64,000 nucleotides of DNA from positions 620,001 to 684,000 of the forward strand of contig CP129018.1 of the NCBI GenBank assembly GCA_020524525.2, written 5' to 3'. Positions 9,185 to 15,950 of this stretch are shown here, in pieces. The first letter of the stretch is position 1, and the number at the start of each line of letters is the position of its first letter. This DNA is from Bacillus tianshenii (GTDB lineage: Bacteria > Bacillota > Bacilli > Bacillales > Bacillaceae_N). A program made the position numbers and the translations under genes. Under the pieces are notes generated by a model. The model was not told the DNA's origin and made no database searches. It worked only from the letters and a program-made list of their open reading frames with translations.

Positions 9185-9280
9185 GTGAAGAACAGAATGA
9201 TTAGACGTCTTATTTTAGCTGTAATAGCCGTGCTCCTATTCTTTCTAATTGTCGGGATTCTTTCTTTCTATTCTGTATAA
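9185..9280 (+). CDS. Small single-pass membrane peptide (31 aa)
   Basis: GTG 9185 opens a 31-codon frame encoding a short basic N terminus (KNRMIRR) and one hydrophobic helix (LILAVIAVLLFFLIVGILSF) ending at TAA 9278-9280. The purine-rich AGGGGGC about 10 bases upstream is a good ribosome site. It follows the lipoprotein gene closely. I know no family for it. It could be a regulatory or structural membrane peptide, or chance; the ribosome site and clean hydrophobic helix favour a gene. Confidence 0.5.
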   Translation: MKNRMIRRLILAVIAVLLFFLIVGILSFYSV

Positions 9281-9340
9281 GGTGGAGAGGGTATCTTTTC
9301 TTTGGTGATGGTTAGTTGGTTTTACATTGGAGTGGAAAAA

Positions 9341-9577
9341 ATGAATTATTCATATGAGGATTTTGTTAGCGACCTTCATATCGGACGGGAGATTGAATTT
9401 AAATATCGAGGAAAGATTTATGCAACGTTAAATGTTAAAGAAGGCTTTGGTATAGGCGAGCATCATAAGGTGTTTGACTATTTTCAAACAGTAGACGAAA
9501 TGTTAAATAAAAGAAAAATAAATGGGCAAAAACTGATAGATATTTGGAGCGAGGTTGAGGTTATTGCTATTTTTTAG
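9341..9577 (+). CDS. Small soluble hypothetical protein (78 aa)
   Basis: The frame is open from a GTG region at 9302, but ATG 9341 (MNYSYEDF) is the better start because GGAG lies 8 bases upstream. The product is acidic with mixed helix and strand, for example IGREIEFKYRGKIYATLN, and has no membrane segment or known motif. A terminator follows at 9597-9628, so it ends a small transcription unit. I do not recognise the family. Confidence 0.6.
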   Translation: MNYSYEDFVSDLHIGREIEFKYRGKIYATLNVKEGFGIGEHHKVFDYFQTVDEMLNKRKINGQKLIDIWSEVEVIAIF

Positions 9578-9596
9578 AGGGCATTTAAGGAGGCAG

Positions 9597-9630
9597 AAGG
9601 CGCTTTTTATGAAGAAAAGCGTCTTTTTAT
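9597..9630 (+). terminator. Rho-independent terminator
   Basis: AAGGCGCTTTT and AAAAGCGTCTT form a stem with one G-U pair around a short loop and are followed by a T run. It lies just after the 78-residue hypothetical gene. Confidence 0.7.
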
Positions 9631-9650
9631 AATAGCTCGGAGGTTGGGAA

Positions 9651-9854
9651 ATGGTTAGAAAATGGATTCAAATTGTATTTTGGACCTTTGTGTTAGGGCT
9701 TTTTGCTTGTACAGTTATTTTGTTTTATACAGACTATTACAAAGTAGCTGCTGTAACAGGCGGGATATTTCTTTTTATCATGTACAACGTCGCAGAATAT
9801 CACTCTCATAAAAATGAAACGTATTTGCATATGAAGAATAGAGGAAAGAAGTGA
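9651..9854 (+). CDS. Small two-helix membrane protein (67 aa)
   Basis: A 67-residue protein with a basic N terminus (MVRKW), two hydrophobic segments (about residues 6-27 and 32-47) and a charged C-terminal tail (HSHKNETYLHMKNRGKK). The ribosome site is GGAGG about 8 bases before ATG 9651. I see no recognisable family. It follows the terminator at 9597-9628 and so probably has its own promoter. Confidence 0.55.
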   Translation: MVRKWIQIVFWTFVLGLFACTVILFYTDYYKVAAVTGGIFLFIMYNVAEYHSHKNETYLHMKNRGKK

Positions 9855-10064
9855 GGAATGAATTCGTGAAAGCAGTTAGAGTGGCTGAAGTATGTGAAGG
9901 GAAATGTTGAGGCTTTATCAGCATGAAGTAGAAGATTCTTTAGATTTATATCTTAGTGTGATTCGTTGAAGAGGAGGGTTTTGGGGGAGTTCAAGAGGCG
10001 AATATAATTAGAAATGTGTGCTATAATAAAAAATATTCAATACCTCGAAATGGCGGTGATTATT

Positions 10065-10370
10065 ATGTTATCGCAACAAGAAATTCTTAAAGAACTTTCG
10101 AAAAACTTGAATGTGTGGAAAGGTAAGTACGGAGTAAAGCGGATTGCATTATTTGGGTCGTATATTCGTGAAGAACAAAAGGAATCCAGTGATATCGATC
10201 TATTAGTCGAATTTGAAGATGATGCTATGACATTTGATAACTATATGGATTTAAAGATTGATATTGAAGATATTTTCCGAAAAGAAGTGGATTTGGTTAT
10301 TTTTGATGATATTAAGCCAGCTCTTAAGCCAAGTATTATTAGGAGTGCCAAGTATGCAGAAGGAGCCTAA
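10065..10370 (+). CDS. MNT-family minimal nucleotidyltransferase (HEPN/MNT antitoxin)
   Basis: About 101 residues from ATG 10065; GGCGGTGAT just upstream fits a ribosome site better than the more upstream starts. The N-terminal helix is followed by the polymerase-beta motif ALFGSYIREEQ ... SSDIDLLVEF, with the GS and DxD signatures of the MNT fold, and a later strand with VDLVIFDD. In HEPN/MNT (type VII) systems the MNT protein neutralises the HEPN RNase by adding nucleotides to it. The partner gene starts inside the 3' end (10354), as in intact modules, but is cut short. This is therefore an apparently orphaned antitoxin. Confidence 0.82.
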   Translation: MLSQQEILKELSKNLNVWKGKYGVKRIALFGSYIREEQKESSDIDLLVEFEDDAMTFDNYMDLKIDIEDIFRKEVDLVIFDDIKPALKPSIIRSAKYAEGA

Positions 10371-10443
10371 AGTCTTTTTGTATGATATTTGTATTCCCTC
10401 GTCCTATCAAGTCGTCAATTTGGCGGCTTTTTTGTATGGATAG
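10354..10443 (+). pseudogene. Truncated HEPN-toxin gene (DUF86-like N terminus only)
   Basis: ATG 10354 overlaps the MNT gene by 17 bases and has AGGAG 8 bases upstream. The first twelve residues, MQKEPKVFLYDI, look like the start of DUF86/HEPN toxins. After that the frame continues into unrelated sequence and stops at 10443, giving 29 residues instead of about 110-150. The catalytic RxxxxH region is absent. The later codons run through a terminator hairpin, which suggests that a deletion joined the gene start to the downstream terminator. Confidence 0.6.
10408..10437 (+). terminator. Terminator after the MNT/HEPN remnant
   Basis: AAGTCGTC and GGCGGCTT pair with two G-U wobbles around a five-base loop and are followed by six T residues. 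The hairpin overlaps the end of the truncated HEPN frame. Confidence 0.7.
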
Positions 10444-10556
10444 AAAAAGGCAACATGATTACAACGCTTAACAACGCTTAACGGGGTTTGGCGTCTGGGC
10501 TTCGTTTTCTGTTATTCTTATGAGTAAGGAAAGAGATACAGAAAGGAGAACATGCG

Positions 10557-11205
10557 ATGAGCTACAATCTTCAAGCAGATAACATTCAAACTGCCACATT
10601 CGGTATGGGCTGATTTTGGGGTCCTGATGCTCGGTTCGGGCATTTACCTGGTGTTGTGAGGACGCGGGTTGGCTATGCTGGTGGCACTACACGGAATCCA
10701 ACGTACCGTCAGATGGGCGATCATTCGGAGACGCTGCAAGTTGATTTTGTCCCTGAAATTATTTCGTATGAGGACATTCTAAATGAATTTTGGGGGAAAT
10801 CATCAAGCCATGAAGGATCGGCATTATAAAGGGCGCCAGTATTTATCGATTCTTCTTTATCATGACGAGGAACAAAGAGAAACAGGAGAAAGAGTAAAAC
10901 GAGAGTGGGAACAGCACCTCGGTGGCGTCATTCAAACGGAAATCCAAGCTTATTCTACATTTTACTTAGCGGAAGACTATCATCAAAAGTATTTCTTAAA
11001 ACGGTTTGCAAACGCAACAGCAGTCATTCAACGCCTTTTCCCAAACCATGAATCATTTGTTGATTCTACGATTGCTGCACGATTAAATGGCTTTGTAAAA
11101 GGGTTTGGAAAGATGAATGATTTGAAGCAGGAGATCGAGAATTGGGGTCTGCGTGAGGAAGAGAAGCAAGAATTATTGAATCACTTAGTTCGTGTGAAAT
11201 GGTAA
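10557..11205 (+). pseudogene. msrA: MsrA-family methionine sulfoxide reductase gene with UGA at the catalytic Cys codon and a +1 frameshift (candidate selenoprotein or pseudogene)
   Basis: ATG 10557 has GAAAGGAG 8 bases upstream. The frame reads ATFGMG-UGA-FWGPDARFG, so codon 19 (10611-10613) is UGA exactly where MsrA has its catalytic Cys in GCFWG. It continues with LPGVVRTRVGYAGG and ISYEDILNEFWG. A one-base excess in TGGGGGAAAT (10791-10800) then moves the frame; the next frame resumes with NHQAMKDRHYKGRQ and runs to 11205 with the usual MsrA tail. Without the shift the product would be about 215 residues. A hairpin at 10627-10643 has the position expected of a bacterial SECIS element. Selenocysteine MsrA proteins are known, but the frameshift argues for decay unless it is a sequence error. 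Confidence 0.7.
10627..10643 (+). promoter_or_regulatory. SECIS-like hairpin downstream of the msrA UGA codon
   Basis: ATGCTC / GGGCAT forms a six-pair stem (one G-U) with the five-base loop GGTTC. The loop begins 19 bases after the UGA and starts with GG. As I recall the bacterial SECIS model, it requires a small apical loop with G in the first two positions, about 16-37 bases from UGA; the E. coli fdhF loop is GGUCU at a similar distance. A short outer pairing, GGT (10620-10622) with ACC (10646-10648), may extend it. A chance hairpin is possible. Confidence 0.45.
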
Positions 11206-11212
11206 ACGTAAG

Positions 11213-11246
11213 AGAAGACTCCTCCTACCTGTCGGGGGAGTCTTCT
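11213..11246. terminator. Hairpin between convergent genes
   Basis: AGAAGACTCC (11213-11222) pairs with GGAGTCTTCT (11237-11246). It lies between the msrA-like gene (+) and the esterase gene (-). Neither side has a long T run, so termination is probable but weak. Confidence 0.45.
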
Positions 11247-11263
11247 CGTCTGAAAAGAGTCTC

Positions 11264-12166
11264 TTAATCTCCAGCAAATTGCTTCTTCAAAAACTCTCCT
11301 AGCTCTTTGGCGGATTGATGTCCTTCTGGCATGACTTGGCCGAAGAAGGTGAAGATGTGAAACATATCCTCCCATACTTTTACTTCAGCTTCTACGCCTG
11401 CTTGTTTTGCTTTTTCCACAAATTGAAGGGAGTCATCAAGTAAGATTTCATCCTTTCCGACGTGAATGAGCATTGGAGGCAGGCCTGTCAAATCTCCGTA
11501 AAGAGGGGATAGTAAGTAATGCCCGCGGTCATGCGCTCCTGCATAGTCGTGTGCAAAGCCTTCGACACTTTCATCTGTCAGCCAAGGGTCAGCCTGTGCT
11601 CTTGTTTGATAGGATTCTCCGCTCTTCTTCAAGTCTGTCCATGGCGACATGAGAACAGCTGCTTTCGGCAATGGCAGCTGATCATCTTTTAACGCGAGCA
11701 TCGTCACTAATACGAGGTTTCCGCCTGCTGAATCACCGGCAAATGTTAGGTGTTCAGGCTTCATCCCCGTCGCTAATAATTCCTTGTATACACTTAGGGC
11801 GTCCTCGACTGGAGCGGGATAAGGGTGCTCAGGAGCAAGGCGGTATCCAACGACTAGTGCTTTGCTTTTGGAAGTTCGCGCGAGGTCAGCTGCGAGATGG
11901 CGGTGAGACGCAATGCTTCCTCGACTATAGCCTCCGCCATGGAAATAGATGATCGTCTGATTGTCGTTATGTTCCGCAGGTATGACCCATTCACACGGCA
12001 CACCAGAGATGCTTGTTGTTTCGATTCGAACGTCATTTCCGATTGAAAAAAACTGTTGAGCCATTTCGTCCATTCCTTGACGTTTCTCTGCTAATGTTTT
12101 AGAAGCACTTGCTTCCTCTTGTTCTTTTATCATTTTACGCAATGATTGGCTTTCTGGACTTCCCAC
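11264..12166 (-). CDS. Alpha/beta hydrolase, HSL-family esterase
   Basis: A 300-residue cytoplasmic hydrolase. The oxyanion motif HGGG (residues 76-79) and the nucleophile elbow GDSAGG (Ser146) identify the hormone-sensitive-lipase family, which cleaves short-chain acyl esters. A C-terminal Asp (GKDEILLDD) and His (DMFHIF) can complete the triad. The start is GTG at 12166, 8 bases after AGGAGG. An iron alcohol dehydrogenase gene lies upstream on the same strand, with an 85-bp gap. The natural substrate cannot be told from sequence. Confidence 0.88.
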   Translation of the reverse strand: MGSPESQSLRKMIKEQEEASASKTLAEKRQGMDEMAQQFFSIGNDVRIETTSISGVPCEWVIPAEHNDNQTIIYFHGGGYSRGSIASHRHLAADLARTSKSKALVVGYRLAPEHPYPAPVEDALSVYKELLATGMKPEHLTFAGDSAGGNLVLVTMLALKDDQLPLPKAAVLMSPWTDLKKSGESYQTRAQADPWLTDESVEGFAHDYAGAHDRGHYLLSPLYGDLTGLPPMLIHVGKDEILLDDSLQFVEKAKQAGVEAEVKVWEDMFHIFTFFGQVMPEGHQSAKELGEFLKKQFAGD

Positions 12167-12251
12167 ATTCCATTCCTCCTATTTTTTATGTGTGTATATG
12201 TAATCATTACTTATTTTCCTTCTTTTTGTTAATTGTAAACGAATGGAGTGA

Positions 12252-13451
12252 TTAGATTTTGATGATGTGGTAAAGGTGCAACAGGTCTTTCTTTGATAAA
12301 ATTCTCGGCACAGGGTAGAGCGGGTTTGCTTCGTTTAGGGCCCGTTCGACCATGACTAGGATATCGGTTTCAACAATTCCGTCTGCCTTATTGGGAATAT
12401 CCATTTGTGCGTTAAGCTGTTTGATTGCTTGAATGAATGCCTCTGCCTTTTGTTTATCGCTATCTTGAGATGTTCCGATTCCAACTAAATCAGCCAGCTC
12501 AGCTAGTGTCTTGTGAACTGATTTTCCATAGTACTCCAGCACATAAGGCAGAATAATCGCATTTGCTAGTCCATGAGGGGTAGCATAGAATCCACCGAGA
12601 GTATGAGCAATCGCATGCACATAGCCGACATAAGCCCGGGTAAATGCCATTCCTGCCAAATAGGAAGCCTTCTGCATATTGCGCCGCGCTTCAATATTTT
12701 GCCCGTTCGCATAGGCTTCATAAAGATTTTCAAAGATTAACGTGACTGCTTCCCGGCTGTGCTGTTTTGTTTCTGCTGTGTTACTTTTGCCGATATAAGC
12801 CTCAATGGCATGTGTTAACGCATCCATTCCAGTTGTTGAGGTTATATGTGGTGGGAGGTTGATTGTAAGCAATGGGTCAAGTACCGCCACATGTGGAATG
12901 AGCACCGGGTCATTGAGCGCATATTTTTCATGCGTTTTCGTGTTGGAGATAACCGCAGCCAGAGTAGCTTCGCTTCCTGTGCCTGCTGTTGTTGGGATTG
13001 CAAAAAGTGGGGGGAGCCTTTTTCTAATTTTCAGCTGACCTTTCATTTGCTGAATGCTCTTATCAGGTCTTGCTACACGGGCGCTGACGCCTTTTGCACA
13101 ATCCATTGGAGAACCGCCGCCAAAAGCAATGATTCCTTGGCAATGATTTGAGTGGTACATTTTCAAAGCTTCCTCAATGTTCTCAATTGTTGGGTTCGCC
13201 ACCGTTCTGTCATATACGAAATATTCTACGCCCTCAGCCTCTAGTCCTTTCTGCAAGTCGTTCATTAGCCCAAGTGAGACAATTCCGTTATCTGTTACAA
13301 TCAACACTGTATCCAGGCCTTTTGTTTTGATAAGGGAAGGGAGTTTGCCTAAGCTGTTTTCTCCTTCTAATAATTGTGGTTGGCGCCATGGCAAAAAGCG
13401 AGCAATGAATCGAAAAGTTAGCTGGTACAGTCTGCAATATAATTTGTACAT
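12252..13451 (-). CDS. Iron-containing alcohol dehydrogenase
   Basis: About 399 residues. Family signatures are GGGSPMDCAKG (nucleotide binding), PTTAGTGSEAT, and metal-ligand regions HAIEAY, HAIAHTLGG and TPHGLANA. The enzyme is expected to oxidise alcohols or reduce aldehydes with NAD(P) and Fe2+. An upstream in-frame ATG at 13466 exists, but MYKLYCRLYQ at 13451 has AGGAG 8 bases before it and is the better start. The first 25 residues are hydrophobic and basic, longer than usual, and could associate with the membrane. Substrate is not predictable here. Confidence 0.88.
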   Translation of the reverse strand: MYKLYCRLYQLTFRFIARFLPWRQPQLLEGENSLGKLPSLIKTKGLDTVLIVTDNGIVSLGLMNDLQKGLEAEGVEYFVYDRTVANPTIENIEEALKMYHSNHCQGIIAFGGGSPMDCAKGVSARVARPDKSIQQMKGQLKIRKRLPPLFAIPTTAGTGSEATLAAVISNTKTHEKYALNDPVLIPHVAVLDPLLTINLPPHITSTTGMDALTHAIEAYIGKSNTAETKQHSREAVTLIFENLYEAYANGQNIEARRNMQKASYLAGMAFTRAYVGYVHAIAHTLGGFYATPHGLANAIILPYVLEYYGKSVHKTLAELADLVGIGTSQDSDKQKAEAFIQAIKQLNAQMDIPNKADGIVETDILVMVERALNEANPLYPVPRILSKKDLLHLYHIIKI

Positions 13452-13588
13452 TTCTAGACTCCTCATGTTTGTTTAATAGGAAACTTTCAAACTCACAATA
13501 CTAAAAAATGGTGTATATTCCTTTTATAACTTATTAATATAATGAACTTCAACTATAATGAACTTTAAAGTACTTCAATAAGCAAATG

Positions 13589-13617
13589 AAACCCCTGTAT
13601 AAGCCATACAGGGGTTT
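13589..13617 (-). terminator. Terminator downstream of the YjcZ-like gene
   Basis: An 11-bp perfect stem, AAACCCCTGTA / TACAGGGGTTT, has a seven-base loop. On the minus strand it is followed by TTTCATTT. It lies between the YjcZ-like gene (stop at 13638) and the alcohol dehydrogenase gene. Confidence 0.7.
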
Positions 13618-13637
13618 CGGTTTCTGAAGGTTATTGA

Positions 13638-13853
13638 TTAGCATGGAAAGCAGCAAGCGCCTACGATGATCAATAAGATAAATAGAACAACGATTAACAC
13701 AAAAGTATCACAGTTAGGTGCTGGAGCAGCATAGCCATAAGAAGGAGATACATAAGAAGGCATCATTGGAGCGTAGGCACCTGCTACAGGTGCAGCGTTG
13801 ACGTTTGCTCCCATTGTTAGTGGTGCATTTACATTTGCGTGCATGTTTAACAC
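13638..13853 (-). CDS. YjcZ-like small sporulation membrane protein
   Basis: A 71-residue protein with an Ala/Asn/Pro/Tyr-rich N-terminal half and one C-terminal hydrophobic helix, FVLIVVLFILLIIVGACC. That helix is the hallmark of the YjcZ family of small sporulation proteins found in spore preparations. It ends with three cysteines (CCFPC). The ribosome site GGAAGTG lies upstream of ATG 13853. The spore-coat transglutaminase gene is next upstream on the same strand, which fits expression during coat assembly. Confidence 0.72.
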   Translation of the reverse strand: MLNMHANVNAPLTMGANVNAAPVAGAYAPMMPSYVSPSYGYAAPAPNCDTFVLIVVLFILLIIVGACCFPC

Positions 13854-13940
13854 TTCCTTTTTTTGTTGGAATGGTTTACTGCTATATCATACTCGCCTAG
13901 TGGTGGATATGAGCCCGTCAACATGAAAAATGGGCAGGTG

Positions 13941-14789
13941 TCATCTGATGAACCGCATTGTATTTAGGTAATAGTAGTATTGTCCACATGAGATCGAGCT
14001 CATGTTATGGTGGATAACGAGATAAGGAGCTTTAACAGCTGTCTGAGCTCTTTGCGATACTGCCAATTGAGCTAACTGCTTAAATGAAAGGCTTGTGACT
14101 AAGCTTGTCAAATAAGCAGATTGATTGCTCTGTTCTTTTCTTTTTTTATTTAGACTTTGGATCATTTCCTTCGATGTTTTTATACCAAATCCATGACCGA
14201 AGAAACGGTCCTCGTTGAGAACAACAGCATTTTCACCGCGATACCATGAGGTTCTTGGATTGAAGTCTGGATTATTAAAATAAACGACATCCCCCGGTAA
14301 GTAATGATTCGCATAGGAGGTTTGGACGCCAAGATCAGGGTCAGTGTACCAGCTGTATAAGTAAATGTTTCGAAAGTTGGCATTAAATGGACGCTTGCCG
14401 ATACTATTTAGCACGGCATGGTAGAAGATGATGACACAAGCTGTGGAACAATCAAACGCATATTGTGAACTGTTCTCGAAAATATCGAGAATGGCATCGG
14501 CTGGCTGAACGTCATTCCTTAACAGAAATCCGCCTGCTTTCGTTAAATACCAGTATTCAGCATTGCAGCGCGCATATTCAAACGTTGTAAATGCTGCTTG
14601 TCCTTCGTTCATGGCGTTTGCACTTTTGATGATATTTCTTCGAACGTTAACTTCAAACAACAATTCATTCGTGGAAGAGTAGGAATAGGAGACAGGCGCT
14701 TCGTGCAGCTGTTGAAGGATCATTTCTTCGACTTTTCCAATGTTAGATAAGCTATTAAGCTGAAAAAGCCTCCCGTTTATATAAATCAT
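13941..14789 (-). CDS. tgl: Protein-glutamine gamma-glutamyltransferase (spore-coat transglutaminase)
   Basis: About 282 residues from ATG 14789 (MIYINGRLF), which has GGGG 6 bases upstream; the in-frame ATG at 14801 lacks a ribosome site. The protein matches B. subtilis Tgl along its length: VNVRRNIIKSA, then the catalytic segment YAFDCSTACVI (active Cys), then HYLPGDVVYFNNPDF and WRGENAVVL, HGFGI. Tgl forms epsilon-(gamma-glutamyl)lysine cross-links between coat proteins such as GerQ during sporulation. It is about 35 residues longer than the B. subtilis enzyme because of a longer C-terminal tail. The YjcZ-like gene follows. Confidence 0.92.
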   Translation of the reverse strand: MIYINGRLFQLNSLSNIGKVEEMILQQLHEAPVSYSYSSTNELLFEVNVRRNIIKSANAMNEGQAAFTTFEYARCNAEYWYLTKAGGFLLRNDVQPADAILDIFENSSQYAFDCSTACVIIFYHAVLNSIGKRPFNANFRNIYLYSWYTDPDLGVQTSYANHYLPGDVVYFNNPDFNPRTSWYRGENAVVLNEDRFFGHGFGIKTSKEMIQSLNKKRKEQSNQSAYLTSLVTSLSFKQLAQLAVSQRAQTAVKAPYLVIHHNMSSISCGQYYYYLNTMRFIR

Positions 14790-14943
14790 ATGATTCCCCA
14801 TTTCTTGTTAGATGTTTGCTATTAACGTATTCGCGTCTTTGTTGAATGATGTTTCACAAGTGAGGAATATATAACCAATGAAAGTATTTTCGTATTTGGT
14901 ACAATTTATATCAGACATAAAACGTTTATAATGGAGGAAAAGA

Positions 14944-15375
14944 ATGAAGCTTAATATTGTACCATATGAAAGCATAGGCCCGATTAAATTAGGAATGCCG
15001 AGGGATGAAATAAGAAGTCTCTTAAATTCAAAAGTGGTCGAATTCGAAAAGTCCGAGTTCGATAAGAATACAACAGATGCATTTGATGAATTAGGCATGC
15101 ATGTCTTTTATAAGGAAGATGACACCTGTGAGAGTGTAGAAGTGTCTGAACCAGCGCTTGCTGTATTTGATGGGATGAACTTAGTTGGTACCTCATTCAA
15201 GAAAGCGAAGGAGCTCCTGCAAAAATATGATAAAGGCTTATCCATTGATGGTAATGGTCTAATCTCCTATCAGTTAGGAATTTCCTTATATCTTGAGGAT
15301 ACGGACGATGAAAGCCTGCCGGTAGAAGCAGTTATGGTTTTTGAAAGAGGTTATTATGATGAGATTTATAAGTAA
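14944..15375 (+). CDS. Hypothetical soluble protein (143 aa)
   Basis: A 143-residue acidic protein that starts MKLNIVPYESIGPIKLGM, with GAGG and an A-rich stretch before ATG 14944. The GPIKLGM-x-RDEIRSLL start and the alternating strands later (YQLGISLYLED) resemble small proteins often seen as single genes in Bacillus, some of them immunity-like. I cannot name the family. No membrane segment or signal peptide is present. A G-C hairpin (GGGGCACTCCCC) with a T-rich tail follows at about 15387-15413. Confidence 0.65.
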   Translation: MKLNIVPYESIGPIKLGMPRDEIRSLLNSKVVEFEKSEFDKNTTDAFDELGMHVFYKEDDTCESVEVSEPALAVFDGMNLVGTSFKKAKELLQKYDKGLSIDGNGLISYQLGISLYLEDTDDESLPVEAVMVFERGYYDEIYK

Positions 15376-15411
15376 TTTAACAATTAGGGGCACTCCCCAA
15401 CTGTTTTTCTT

Positions 15412-15438
15412 TTGAAGCGTAAAGTTTAAGGTTATAAT
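15412..15438 (+). promoter_or_regulatory. Candidate promoter of the RelB-like/RelE-like module
   Basis: The -10 box TATAAT at 15433-15438 is perfect. A TTGAAG at 15412-15417 could be the -35 box, but the spacer is only 15 bases. The antitoxin ribosome site begins 26 bases downstream. Confidence 0.5.
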
Positions 15439-15476
15439 ATAATAAATAAAGTGAAGATTCCGTGGAGGTGGTAGTT

Positions 15477-15731
15477 GTGACCACAAAAGACATTCGAGAA
15501 CTCGCACATCAGCTGGTGGATGAGCTGGAAGATGAAGAATTGTCGGAAGTTATTGAATCCATACGTCGAATTAAGACACACAACCATAAGTTATTATCGA
15601 GTAAAACCAGGTTTCCTCTTGAAAAGCCTACTCTTGAAGAATTAGAAGCGATAAAGCTTGCAAGGAAAGAACTAGCGAATGGACAATCATATTCTCACGA
15701 AGAAGTATTTGGAGAAGACGATTATGTATGA
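15477..15731 (+). CDS. RelB-like antitoxin
   Basis: 84 residues from GTG 15477, 7 bases after GGAGGT. The N-terminal half is helical and acidic, suited to dimerisation. The C-terminal part, PTLEELEAIKLARKELANG then SHEEVFGEDD, is typical of antitoxins that wrap RelE/ParE-fold toxins. The stop overlaps the start of a RelE-like frame (ATG 15724), as in intact modules. The toxin is truncated, so this antitoxin may now be unpartnered or act on a toxin elsewhere. Confidence 0.72.
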   Translation: MTTKDIRELAHQLVDELEDEELSEVIESIRRIKTHNHKLLSSKTRFPLEKPTLEELEAIKLARKELANGQSYSHEEVFGEDDYV

Positions 15732-15849
15732 GCTTAAATATTCCAAACAAGCCATGAAGTATATTAGAAAACAAGATAAAACAACTAAAAAACGTATTGA
15801 AAAAGCACTGCTCTTGTTAGTAGACGACTTATATCAGAGGGACTCCTGA
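15724..15849 (+). pseudogene. Truncated RelE/ParE-type toxin gene
   Basis: ATG 15724 overlaps the antitoxin stop. It encodes 41 residues, MYELKYSKQAMKYIRKQDK and then KRIEKALLLLVDD, the N-terminal helices of the RelE fold. Normal toxins have about 85-95 residues, with conserved Arg and Tyr in the missing beta-sheet half. The frame ends within a perfect inverted repeat at 15827-15856, so the lost part probably went in a deletion or hairpin-associated rearrangement. Confidence 0.65.
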
Positions 15850-15856
15850 TATAAGT
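15827..15856. repeat. Perfect 11-bp inverted repeat at the toxin break point
   Basis: ACTTATATCAG (15827-15837) and CTGATATAAGT (15846-15856) are exact reverse complements around an eight-base loop. The toxin stop codon lies in the second arm. It is not followed directly by a T run, so a terminator is less likely than a rearrangement scar or operator. Confidence 0.8.
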
Positions 15857-15887
15857 TTACTATAAGGTGAAGCGGTGCTTTTTTCTT

Positions 15888-15916
15888 TTGATAGATAAGT
15901 CTATACATAATATGGT
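15888..15916 (+). promoter_or_regulatory. Candidate sigma-A promoter
   Basis: TTGATA (15888-15893) and TATGGT (15911-15916) are 17 bases apart and precede the 181-residue hypothetical gene. Confidence 0.45.
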
Positions 15917-15950
15917 AAAATAAGTAAAAGTGAATAAGAAAGGCAGGTCC

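Noticed and set aside
10459-10482. Short tandem repeat ACAACGCTTA twice
   Set aside because: Two copies of ten bases can arise by slippage; no sign of an iteron or origin.
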